From NCBI GenBank assembly GCA_963769585.1, contig CAVYMJ010000001.1, forward strand, positions 372,001-436,000: 64,000 nt of DNA. Reading direction: 5' to 3'. Origin of the DNA: SSC3 sp963769585 (GTDB lineage: Bacteria; Actinomycetota; Actinomycetes; Propionibacteriales; Nocardioidaceae). A program made the translations under genes and the position numbers. Positions 25,434-32,673 of the stretch are shown piece by piece. Position 1 is the first letter of the stretch; each line of letters starts with the position of its first letter. The notes beneath the pieces were generated by a model that saw nothing but the letters and a program-made list of their open reading frames with translations, did no database searches and had not been told where the DNA came from.

Positions 25434-25892
25434 CTAGCGCTGGGACGCGAAGAAGTCCGCGAGCAGGACGCCGCACTCGTCGGCCAGGACACCCGAGAGC
25501 ACCTCGGGCCGATGGTTGAGCCTCCGGTCACGCAGCACGTCCCACAGCGACCCGACGGCACCTGCCTTCTCGTCGAAGGCACCGAAGACGAGCCGGTCGG
25601 CCCGGGACAGCACGATCGCCCCCGCACACATGGTGCACGGCTCCAGCGTCACGACCAGGGTGCAACCGCTGAGCCGCCAGCTACCCAGCCTCTGGGCTGC
25701 TTCGCGCAGCGCGACCACCTCTGCATGCGCGGTGGGGTCAGCCCGCAGCTCCCGTTCGTTACGACCACGGCCGATCACCTCGCCGGTCGCGGACAGGACT
25801 ACGGCCCCCACCGGAACGTCCGAGCTGTCCATCGCTGCCCGCGCTTCGGCCAACGCGAGCCTCATGGCGTCGTCCCAGGAGTGAGCGGTCAC
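25434..25892 (-). CDS. tadA: tRNA-specific adenosine deaminase TadA
   Basis: 152 residues of the cytidine/deoxycytidylate deaminase fold. Zinc ligands and catalytic Glu are in HAEVVALREAA and PCTMCAGAIVLSRADRLVFGA. TadA converts A34 to inosine in tRNA-Arg(ACG), an essential wobble modification. The start overlaps the stop of the upstream partner gene by 4 nt. Confidence 0.9.
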   Translation of the reverse strand: MTAHSWDDAMRLALAEARAAMDSSDVPVGAVVLSATGEVIGRGRNERELRADPTAHAEVVALREAAQRLGSWRLSGCTLVVTLEPCTMCAGAIVLSRADRLVFGAFDEKAGAVGSLWDVLRDRRLNHRPEVLSGVLADECGVLLADFFASQR

Positions 25893-26386
25893 TGAGCGTT
25901 GGCGCCGACCCGCTCGTCGTACTGCGTGCCGAAGCCGAGCTTGGCCGCGATCTCGCCGAGGATCTCGTCGGGGTAGGCGTCGAGGTCGTCCAGGAGCGCA
26001 CCCATGTCCATCGCGTCCAGCCCGAGGTCTCCCACGATGCCGAGATCCCCCGCCGGGACAGGGTCGTCGTCATCGTCCGGCATCGGCAGGTCGAGCTCGT
26101 CGACCACCGAGCGAGCGATGGGCCACTCGCTCGCGGCCGTGATGTCGGAGAGCAGCATGCGTATGGCGGCACCGGCGACCCGCACGAGCAGGAAGAAGTC
26201 CTCGTCGATGGAGATCATCCCGAGGGCGCCGAAGTCACCGGGATAGCGCCGCAGCTCGGTGGCCAGCTCGGCGACGCCACCCAGCCGGTCGTGAGGGATC
26301 TCCTCGACCTGCCAGACGCCTTCCTCGCGATACGCGGCGAGCGCGAAATCCACTCCCTCAGCGTTCGCGTCGGAGTCTGCCGACAT
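25889..26386 (-). CDS. tRNA adenosine deaminase-associated protein
   Basis: 165 residues from ATG 26386 (GGAGGG upstream). The protein is strongly acidic (PMPDDDDDPVPAGDLGIVGDLGLDAMDMGALLDDLDAYPDE) and matches the actinobacterial family named for its constant position before tadA. Biochemical function is unknown; a structural or regulatory partner of TadA has been proposed from context only. It is translationally coupled to tadA by a 4-nt overlap. The frame continues upstream to 26470 but without a ribosome binding site. Confidence 0.85.
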   Translation of the reverse strand: MSADSDANAEGVDFALAAYREEGVWQVEEIPHDRLGGVAELATELRRYPGDFGALGMISIDEDFFLLVRVAGAAIRMLLSDITAASEWPIARSVVDELDLPMPDDDDDPVPAGDLGIVGDLGLDAMDMGALLDDLDAYPDEILGEIAAKLGFGTQYDERVGANAQ

Positions 26387-26486
26387 CGATCCCTCCAGCC
26401 GTCGCACTACGTTGCCCCGTTGACTTTCAAGGGTGACAGAGCCGCACCCATCGCACCACCCCGTTACCACGGGTTAGGTTTTGCGC

Positions 26487-27128
26487 ATGCGTGTTCACGT
26501 TGCCGACCATCCGCTCATCTCGCACAAGCTCACAACGCTTCGCGACGAGCGCACCGACTCCCCGACGTTTCGACGCCTTGCCGACGAGCTGGTGACCCTG
26601 CTCGCCTACGAGGCGACCCGAGACGTGCGCGTCGAGAAGGTGAGCGTGACAACGCCCGTGGCCACCACCGAGGGGGTCAAGCTCGCCGCGCCGAAGCCGC
26701 TGGTCGTGCCGATCCTGCGCGCCGGACTCGGCATGCTCGACGGCATGATGCGCCTGCTGCCCACGGCCGAGGTCGGCTTCCTGGGCATGGTTCGCAACGA
26801 GGAGACCCTCGAGGCGTCGACGTACGCCGAACGCCTGCCCGACGACCTCTCCGGTCGGCAGTGCTACGTCCTGGACCCGATGCTCGCCACCGGCGGCACC
26901 CTGGCCGCGGCGATCCAGTTCCTGGTCAAGCGCGGCGCCGACGACATCACCGCGATCTGCCTGCTCTCCGCGCCTGAGGGCTGCGCGAACCTGGAGCGCG
27001 GCCTGACCGGTCTGGACGTCCCGGTGACCGTGGTGACCGCCGGCATGGACGAGAGGCTCAACGACAAGGGCTACATCGTCCCCGGTCTTGGCGACGCGGG
27101 CGACCGCCTCTACGGCGTCGTCGGCTGA
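26487..27128 (+). CDS. upp: Uracil phosphoribosyltransferase
   Basis: 213 residues. The PRPP-binding loop is VLDPMLATGGTLAAAI (about 128-143) and the uracil-recognition tail is GYIVPGLGDAGDRLYG. It makes UMP from uracil and PRPP in pyrimidine salvage. The start is ATG 26487. A TTAGGT box 7 nt upstream and no ribosome binding site suggest a leaderless transcript. It is convergent with the transhydrogenase operon. Confidence 0.95.
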   Translation: MRVHVADHPLISHKLTTLRDERTDSPTFRRLADELVTLLAYEATRDVRVEKVSVTTPVATTEGVKLAAPKPLVVPILRAGLGMLDGMMRLLPTAEVGFLGMVRNEETLEASTYAERLPDDLSGRQCYVLDPMLATGGTLAAAIQFLVKRGADDITAICLLSAPEGCANLERGLTGLDVPVTVVTAGMDERLNDKGYIVPGLGDAGDRLYGVVG

Positions 27129-27177
27129 GCCGCGGCTGCTGTGCCCCTGTCCAGGCGGGTGCGCCAGCGGCCACAGG

Positions 27178-28575
27178 TCAGAGCGACTCGACTGCCTTGA
27201 GCAGCTTGCTGAGACTGTCCTTCGCGTCGCCGAACAGCAGCGTGGTCTTCGGGTCGAAGAGCAGCTCGTTCTCGATGCCCGCGAACCCTGGCCGCATGGA
27301 CCGCTTCATGAAGACGACCTGCTGAGCCTCGTCCGCGTTCAGGATCGGCATGCCGTAAATGGGGGCGCCGGGGGTCGTCTTCGCTGCCGGGTTGACCACG
27401 TCGTTCGCGCCGACCACCAGGACCACGTCGGTGTGCCTGAAGTCGCTGTTGATGTCGTCCATCTCGATGAGCTGTTCGTAGGGCACCTGCGCCTCGGCCA
27501 GGAGCACGTTCATGTGGCCAGGCATGCGACCGGCAACCGGGTGGATCGCATAGTCGACCTCGATGCCCTTGCCGATGAGGACGTCGACCAGCTCACGAAG
27601 GGTGTGCTGGGCCTGCGCGACGGCGAGTCCGTAGCCCGGCACGATGATGACCTTGTGCGCGTAGGCCAACAGGATCGCGACGTCCTCGGGCCCCGCCGAC
27701 TTGACCGGCCGGTCCGATGCCTCGCCGCCACCGAGCGTTGAGCCCCCCTTGAGCGCGCCGAACATGATGTTGGCGACCGAACGACCCATGGCCTTGGCCA
27801 TCAGCATCGTCAGGAAGGTACCCGCGGCACCGACCAGGGTCCCTGCCACCAGCAGCACGGTGTTGGACAGGACGTAGCCGCCCGCGGCGACCGTCAGACC
27901 GGTGAAGGCGTTGAGAAGCGAGATCACGATCGGCACGTCTGCGCCACCCACCGGAAGCACGAGCAGCAGGCCGAAGACCAGGCCGACGACCAGGAGGACG
28001 ATGCCGATGAAGATCGTCGGGTTGGTCACGGTCAGAACCGAGAGGACCAGGGCAGCGACGATTCCGGCTCCGAAGGCGACCGGCAGGCCGGGGAAGACCA
28101 CAGGACGGGAGGTCATCAGCTCCTGAAGCTTGGCGAACGTGACGAGCGACCCGGCGAAGGAAACCGAGCCGACGAAGACCGTGAAGGCGGTGGCCACCAG
28201 GTCGAATGACGGGATCTGGTCGTGAACGCCTTCGAAGGCATGGAGGATCTCGTCGAGCTCGAGAAGCGCGACCAGCGCCGCAGCACCGCCGCCGACGCCG
28301 TTGAACAACGCCACCATCTGCGGCATCTGGGTCATCTGGACCTTCCGCGCGCCGAAGACCCCACCGGCGGTACCCACCGCGATCGCCACCAGGATCAGCG
28401 GGATGTGCTGCAGGTTGTCGACGTAGATGAAGGGCAGGATGCAGGCCACGACTGCCGCTCCGGCGCCCACCAGGTTGCCGCTACGGGCGGTCTTGGGACC
28501 CGACAGGCCCTTGAGCGCGAGGATGAAGCAGACGGCGCAGAGCAGGTAGACGAACTGGACCCAGGTGTCGATCAC
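27178..28575 (-). CDS. pntB: NAD(P)+ transhydrogenase subunit beta (membrane and NADP-binding)
   Basis: 465 residues. About nine membrane helices make up the N-terminal 270 residues of proton-channel domain II. The C-terminal domain III binds NADP(H), with VIIVPGYGLAVAQAQHTL and HPVAGRMPGHMNVLLAEA as signatures. Together with the alpha subunits it couples hydride transfer from NADH to NADP+ with proton import. It overlaps the preceding subunit gene by 4 nt and is the last gene of the operon. Confidence 0.95.
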   Translation of the reverse strand: MIDTWVQFVYLLCAVCFILALKGLSGPKTARSGNLVGAGAAVVACILPFIYVDNLQHIPLILVAIAVGTAGGVFGARKVQMTQMPQMVALFNGVGGGAAALVALLELDEILHAFEGVHDQIPSFDLVATAFTVFVGSVSFAGSLVTFAKLQELMTSRPVVFPGLPVAFGAGIVAALVLSVLTVTNPTIFIGIVLLVVGLVFGLLLVLPVGGADVPIVISLLNAFTGLTVAAGGYVLSNTVLLVAGTLVGAAGTFLTMLMAKAMGRSVANIMFGALKGGSTLGGGEASDRPVKSAGPEDVAILLAYAHKVIIVPGYGLAVAQAQHTLRELVDVLIGKGIEVDYAIHPVAGRMPGHMNVLLAEAQVPYEQLIEMDDINSDFRHTDVVLVVGANDVVNPAAKTTPGAPIYGMPILNADEAQQVVFMKRSMRPGFAGIENELLFDPKTTLLFGDAKDSLSKLLKAVESL

Positions 28576-28880
28576 GCCCCGGCCTCCTTCTTGGCAGCGG
28601 GCTTCTTGCGCGTGAACATCTGCAGCATCCGGTCGGTGACGACGAAGCCGCCGACCATGTTCACCGTGGCGAGCACGATGGCGAACAGGCCGACGATCAA
28701 CGCGAAGGTGTTGTCTGTGTTGCCGGTGACCAGGATCGCGCCGAGCAGGATGATGCCGTGGATCGCGTTGGCTCCGGACATGAGCGGGGTGTGCAGGGTC
28801 GAGGAGACCTTCGAGATCACCTCGATGCCGACGAAGACGCTCAGGATGAAGATGGTCAGCCAGACAATGGACTCGTCCAT
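28572..28880 (-). CDS. pntAB: NAD(P) transhydrogenase alpha part 2 (membrane subunit)
   Basis: 102 residues from ATG 28880. Three to four membrane helices (IVWLTIFILSVFVGIEVI, GIILLGAILVTG, ALIVGLFAIVLATVNMVGGF) and a short basic tail identify the split small alpha subunit that completes the proton channel. The ATG shares one base with the stop of the large alpha subunit (TGATG), and its stop overlaps pntB. The open frame continues upstream inside pntAA but is not used. Confidence 0.92.
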   Translation of the reverse strand: MDESIVWLTIFILSVFVGIEVISKVSSTLHTPLMSGANAIHGIILLGAILVTGNTDNTFALIVGLFAIVLATVNMVGGFVVTDRMLQMFTRKKPAAKKEAGA

Positions 28881-30034
28881 CAGGCGACGCCTCCCTCGGT
28901 TTGTCCCTCGATAGCCGTACGGGTGGGCTCGTGCATGATTGCGCCCTCGTGCGTCACGCACGAGCCGGAGACGATCTCGTCGGAGAAGTCAGGGGCGAAA
29001 GCGCCCACGCCGTCCTCCCCGGTGGACGTCATGAGGGTGACGAGGTTGACGACGTTCTGTGCGTACAGCCGCGACGCTGGGGTCGGGAGCTGGGCCGGTA
29101 CGTTCAGCCCGCCCCATACCTGGGCGTTCCCGATCTTGACGACCTCGCCGGCCACCGATCCTTCGACGTTCCCGCCGGTCTCGGCAGCGAGGTCGACGAC
29201 CACGGAGCCTGGCTTCATCTGCTCGACCATGGCCGAGGTGACCAGCAGCGGTGCCTGACGACCGGGAACGGCCGCAGTCGTGATCAACGCGTCAGCACTC
29301 GCGATGTACGGCGCGAGGGCGTCCATCTGCCGTTGGGCGCGGTCCTGCGTCATCTCCCGTGCGTACCCGCCCGCGCCCTCGAGCGTCTCGAGCTCCAGGT
29401 CGATCGCCTGGGCGCCCATGGAGCGGATCTCCTCGGCCGCGGCCGCTCGCACGTCGTAGGCCTTGACGACCGCCCCGAGCCGCTTGGCGGTGGCGATCGC
29501 CTGAAGCCCTGCCACGCCGGCGCCGAGGACGACCACCTCGGCTGGAGGGACGGTTCCTGCGGCGGTCATGTTCAGCGGGAAGAAGCGACGCAGCATGCCG
29601 GCGGCCACGATGGCACTGCGGTACCCCGACACCAGAGCCTGCGACGACAGCGCGTCCATGGACTGGGCGCGCGAGATTCGCGGGACCAGCTCCATCGCGA
29701 ACGACGTCAACCCCAGGTCCCGGAAGTCCTTGACGAGCTCTGGTTGCTGGTTGGTCGGCAGGAACGAGACAGTCGACGTCCCGGCGGTCAGCCGTCGTAC
29801 GGTCGATGAGTCGAGCGGGTTCACCGAGACGACCAGGACGGCACCCTCGAGCGCGTCCTGCGAGATCTCGGCACCGGCTGCGACGTACTGCTCGTCGGAG
29901 TGCAGGGCCCCTTCGCCCGCTCCGGGCTCGACAGCGACGACGTACCCGAGCGAGGTCAGCTTGCCGACCAACTCCGGGACCAGCGCCACGCGAGTCTCAC
30001 CCTCGCGGGTCTCCTTTGCTACAGCGATCTTCAC
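28880..30034 (-). CDS. pntAA: NAD(P) transhydrogenase alpha part 1 (NAD-binding)
   Basis: 384 residues starting with GTG 30034 (MKIAVAKETREGETRVALVPE). This is domain I, related to alanine dehydrogenase. A Rossmann loop VLGAGVAGLQAIATAKRLGA (about 170-190) binds NAD(H) and RQAPLLVTSAMVEQMKPGSVVVDLA is conserved. The -10 box at 30042-30047 is 7 nt from the GTG and no ribosome binding site is seen, so the mRNA is probably leaderless. Confidence 0.95.
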   Translation of the reverse strand: MKIAVAKETREGETRVALVPELVGKLTSLGYVVAVEPGAGEGALHSDEQYVAAGAEISQDALEGAVLVVSVNPLDSSTVRRLTAGTSTVSFLPTNQQPELVKDFRDLGLTSFAMELVPRISRAQSMDALSSQALVSGYRSAIVAAGMLRRFFPLNMTAAGTVPPAEVVVLGAGVAGLQAIATAKRLGAVVKAYDVRAAAAEEIRSMGAQAIDLELETLEGAGGYAREMTQDRAQRQMDALAPYIASADALITTAAVPGRQAPLLVTSAMVEQMKPGSVVVDLAAETGGNVEGSVAGEVVKIGNAQVWGGLNVPAQLPTPASRLYAQNVVNLVTLMTSTGEDGVGAFAPDFSDEIVSGSCVTHEGAIMHEPTRTAIEGQTEGGVA

Positions 30035-30041
30035 TCGCCGG

Positions 30042-30071
30042 AGACTAGGCGTTGGCGCCCGAGGCTCACAA
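30042..30071 (-). promoter_or_regulatory. pntAA promoter (leaderless)
   Basis: Minus strand -35 TTGTGA (30071-30066), 18-nt spacer, -10 TAGTCT (30047-30042). Transcription would begin at or beside the GTG start codon at 30034. Confidence 0.55.
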
Positions 30072-30075
30072 CAGG

Positions 30076-30093
30076 GTGAGACAGGTGTCTCAC
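30076..30093. promoter_or_regulatory. 18-bp perfect palindrome between pntAA and corA
   Basis: Arms GTGAGACA and TGTCTCAC surround a GG centre. The site lies 4 nt upstream of the pntAA -35 and 3 nt upstream of a possible corA -35 (TTCACA, 30097-30102; -10 CAGTCT, 30120-30125). Form and placement indicate a dimeric regulator, probably TetR- or GntR-like, acting on one or both promoters. I cannot name the regulator. Confidence 0.65.
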
Positions 30094-30131
30094 GTCTTCA
30101 CATGGGCCCCGGCAGCCGACAGTCTTGGCCA

Positions 30132-31115
30132 ATGGATGTGCGACTCCTCGGTCCGACGACTGTCACGGACTGCTCCGCGAGCGATCTGCCCGATCTGTTG
30201 GGTGGCTCCGACGGGTTCGTCTGGGTGGACATTCCCGTCATCGACGACGAAGCGGTCCAGGTGCTCACCGATGTCTTCAAGGTGCACCCCAAGGCGCTCG
30301 AGGCCTGCCAGGTGCGCAACCACGTGCCGACGGTGCACGCCTACGAGGGGTACATCTTCCTGGTGCTGTTCTCCCCGCTGCTGGGCGCCGCGGGGCATGT
30401 GCACCTGCTCGAGCTTGACGTGGTGATCGGACGCAACTTCCTGGTCACCGTGCACGGTCCGCTGAACCCCAGGGTCGACCCCGTCGAGGCCCTGCAGGAG
30501 ACCGAGTCCGTGCTGCGCCGAGTCCGCGAAGGCAGGCTCGACGCGGCCTCCCCGACCAAGGTCGCCTACGCCATCGGTTCGGCGATCGCCCGGCGGCAGC
30601 GCGGGCTGATCAGCCAGGTGGCCGAGAAGCTGCCCGGACTGGAGCAGGAGGTCATGGCGTCCAAGCTGCGGGAGCCCGAGGCGCTCCTGGAGCAGATGTT
30701 CCTGGTCCGGCACGAGCTGATCACCGCCCGGACGATGGCCGCCCAGTCGCACGACGTGTTCGCTCGGATCCTGATGTTCGACCGCTGGCTGAACGAGGTC
30801 GACCGCCCGCTGATCCATGACCTGGCCGACCAGTTCGACCGGGTCCGCTCGATCGCCGACGGGGAGTCCCAGTTCCTCTTCGGCGTGATCGAGCTCTACC
30901 AGACCAAGGTCCACACCAAGATGACCGTGGCGATGGAGCGCTTGGCCGTGATCGCGGCCGTGACCCTGCCCATCACCGCTATCGCGTCGATCTACGGGAT
31001 GAACGTGATCGTCAACGGCGAGACGCACTGGGCGCAGCTGTTCGCGGTCCTAGCGGTGATGGCCGTGATGAGCGGAACTCTGCTGCGCTGGGCGCGGCGC
31101 CAGGGCTGGTGGTAG
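30132..31115 (+). CDS. CorA-family magnesium/divalent cation transporter
   Basis: 327 residues from ATG 30132. A large cytoplasmic N-terminal domain (about 1-255) ends in a long helix. Two membrane helices at the C-terminus carry the family signature YGMNV (about residue 285) and a basic tail (RWARRQGWW). CorA pentamers import Mg2+ and sometimes Co2+ or Ni2+. No ribosome binding site is evident, and a leaderless start is likely. It is divergent from pntAA with an 18-bp palindrome between. Confidence 0.9.
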   Translation: MDVRLLGPTTVTDCSASDLPDLLGGSDGFVWVDIPVIDDEAVQVLTDVFKVHPKALEACQVRNHVPTVHAYEGYIFLVLFSPLLGAAGHVHLLELDVVIGRNFLVTVHGPLNPRVDPVEALQETESVLRRVREGRLDAASPTKVAYAIGSAIARRQRGLISQVAEKLPGLEQEVMASKLREPEALLEQMFLVRHELITARTMAAQSHDVFARILMFDRWLNEVDRPLIHDLADQFDRVRSIADGESQFLFGVIELYQTKVHTKMTVAMERLAVIAAVTLPITAIASIYGMNVIVNGETHWAQLFAVLAVMAVMSGTLLRWARRQGWW

Positions 31116-31133
31116 CAGGCCACGTCGACTGGC

Positions 31134-31844
31134 CTAGCGGTACTCGGGGTTCTCGTAGTCGAACCGCGAGCCCGCGTCCCACTCCGAGCGCTGGTTTCCG
31201 AAGGCCGGAATGCCACCGGAGTCCTTGAGGAGCTTGGCCAGGTGCATCAGGTTCCACGTCATGAACGTGGTGTTGCGGTTGGTGAAGTCGTTCTCCGGGC
31301 CCCCGCTGCCGGGGTCGAGGTACGAGGGCCCCGGTCCCGCCTCGCCGATCCAGCCGGCATCGGCTTGCGGTGGGATCGTGTAACCGATGTGCTGCAGGGA
31401 GTAGAGGATGTTCTGCGTGCAGTGCTTGATGCCGTCCTCGTTGCCGGTGATCAGCGCCCCAGCGACCCGGCCGTAGTAGGCGTACTGCCCCTGCTCGTTC
31501 AGCTCGCCGCTGCCGCCGTACAGCCGCTCGATGACCTTCTTCATCACGCTGCTGTTGTCACCGAGCCAGATCGGACCGGCCAGCACCAGGATGTCGCTCT
31601 CCATCACCTGCTGGTAGATCTCGGGCCACATGTCCGTCGCCCAGCCGTGCTCGCGCATGTCGGTATAGACCCCGGTAGCGATGTCGAGGTCGATGGCACG
31701 CACCACCTCGACACCCACGCCATGCTTCATCATGATGGCGGCGCTGGCGTCGACCAGGCCTTCGGTGTGGCTCTTCTCTGGTGAGCGCTTCAGCGTGCAG
31801 TTGATGTACGTCGCCCGCAGGCCAGTGAAGTCGTATTCGGTCAT
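31134..31844 (-). CDS. Flavodoxin/NADPH-dependent FMN reductase family protein
   Basis: 236 residues. The flavodoxin-like fold is shown by the N-terminal strand/loop YINCTLKRSPEKSHTEGL, a DILVLAGPIWLGDNSSVMKKVIERLYG segment that would hold FMN, and GALITGNEDGIKHCTQNILYSLQHIGYTIPPQADAGWIGEAGPG. Such proteins reduce FMN or quinones or act as WrbA-like oxidoreductases; the electron acceptor is unknown. A 13-nt palindrome GACCCTCAGGGTC (31859-31871) lies 14 nt upstream of the start and may be an operator. Confidence 0.85.
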   Translation of the reverse strand: MTEYDFTGLRATYINCTLKRSPEKSHTEGLVDASAAIMMKHGVGVEVVRAIDLDIATGVYTDMREHGWATDMWPEIYQQVMESDILVLAGPIWLGDNSSVMKKVIERLYGGSGELNEQGQYAYYGRVAGALITGNEDGIKHCTQNILYSLQHIGYTIPPQADAGWIGEAGPGPSYLDPGSGGPENDFTNRNTTFMTWNLMHLAKLLKDSGGIPAFGNQRSEWDAGSRFDYENPEYR

Positions 31845-31932
31845 GGGTAAGACTCTCGACCCTCAGGGTCTGCCCGACAAGGCACCAACCCTGACGGAAC
31901 GGTGACGTCCCTGGGCACGGACGCTCGGCGGA

Positions 31933-32046
31933 TCAACGGAACAGCACCGACACCAACAGGACCAACAGGACGACGGCGACCGCGGTCGCGCCGAACGCGA
32001 TCACGATCAGAATCAGCCGCTGCGCCGGCGTCGGCTCGTCAGTCAC
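31933..32046 (-). CDS. Single-helix membrane microprotein (37 aa)
   Basis: A GTG at 32046 overlaps the end of the methyltransferase gene (GTGACTGA, 8 nt) and opens a 37-codon frame: a hydrophilic start VTDEPTPAQR, then about 25 mostly hydrophobic residues (LILIVIAFGATAVAVVLL and onward) ending LFR. The overlap arrangement typical of coupled genes and the clean membrane helix argue for a real small protein, probably anchored N-in or N-out by one helix. Function is unknown, and it may be tied to the methyltransferase. Confidence 0.5.
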   Translation of the reverse strand: MTDEPTPAQRLILIVIAFGATAVAVVLLVLLVSVLFR

Positions 32047-32668
32047 GGCGATGCACGCTGACGGCGTAGCCTCCGTCGGCTCCCTGGTACTCCTCGCGCC
32101 CCCACCCCGCGTAGCGGTGCTCCAGGATCAGGCCTGCCGCCTCACAGGCCTCGTCGTAGGCCGAGAGCGGAACCACGGGACTGCCAGGAGGGAGGTGCTT
32201 CTGGTCGAACCCGAAGCCACAGACGACCAGCCCGCCCGGTTTGGTGTGGGCCGCGAGACGCCGTACGGCCTCGGGCAGCTCGCTCTGCTCGACGAACGGG
32301 ATGACATTGCCGGCGAGTACGACGACGTCGTACGACGTACCGAGGTCCATCTCGCTCAGCCCAGCCACGGTCCAGCTGAGTGCGGGAGCGCGTTCGTGCG
32401 CGACCGCGATCATCTCGGCGTCGAGGTCGACCCCCGCCACGTGGTAGCCGAGCTCCGCCAGCCGCGCGGCAACGCGGCCGGTGCCACAGCCTGCGTCGAG
32501 CACCAGCGCAGGCGGTGCCACCAGGGACGCCACGAAGGCGGCCTCACCGTGGACGTCCTCACCCGCGGCGGCACGCTGGTCGAAGACGGCCGCGAACCCG
32601 TGCGCGTAGTCCTCCCCACCCATCCCCCGGGCCACAGTGCGCCAAGTGCTAGCGGCGTCCTTCTCCAT
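32039..32668 (-). CDS. Class I SAM-dependent methyltransferase
   Basis: 209 residues. SAM motifs are LVLDAGCGTGRVAARLAELG (motif I), VAGVDLDAEMIAVAHERAP (acidic loop) and YDVVVLAGNVIPFV (motif IV). The substrate is unknown. The N-terminus (YAHGFAAVFDQRAAAGEDVHGEAAFVASLV) resembles small-molecule methyltransferases. It begins 5 nt after the DUF429-RelA fusion gene's stop, in the same direction, and overlaps the 37-aa gene, so these three are likely one operon. Confidence 0.88.
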   Translation of the reverse strand: MEKDAASTWRTVARGMGGEDYAHGFAAVFDQRAAAGEDVHGEAAFVASLVAPPALVLDAGCGTGRVAARLAELGYHVAGVDLDAEMIAVAHERAPALSWTVAGLSEMDLGTSYDVVVLAGNVIPFVEQSELPEAVRRLAAHTKPGGLVVCGFGFDQKHLPPGSPVVPLSAYDEACEAAGLILEHRYAGWGREEYQGADGGYAVSVHRRD

Positions 32669-32673
32669 GAGCG

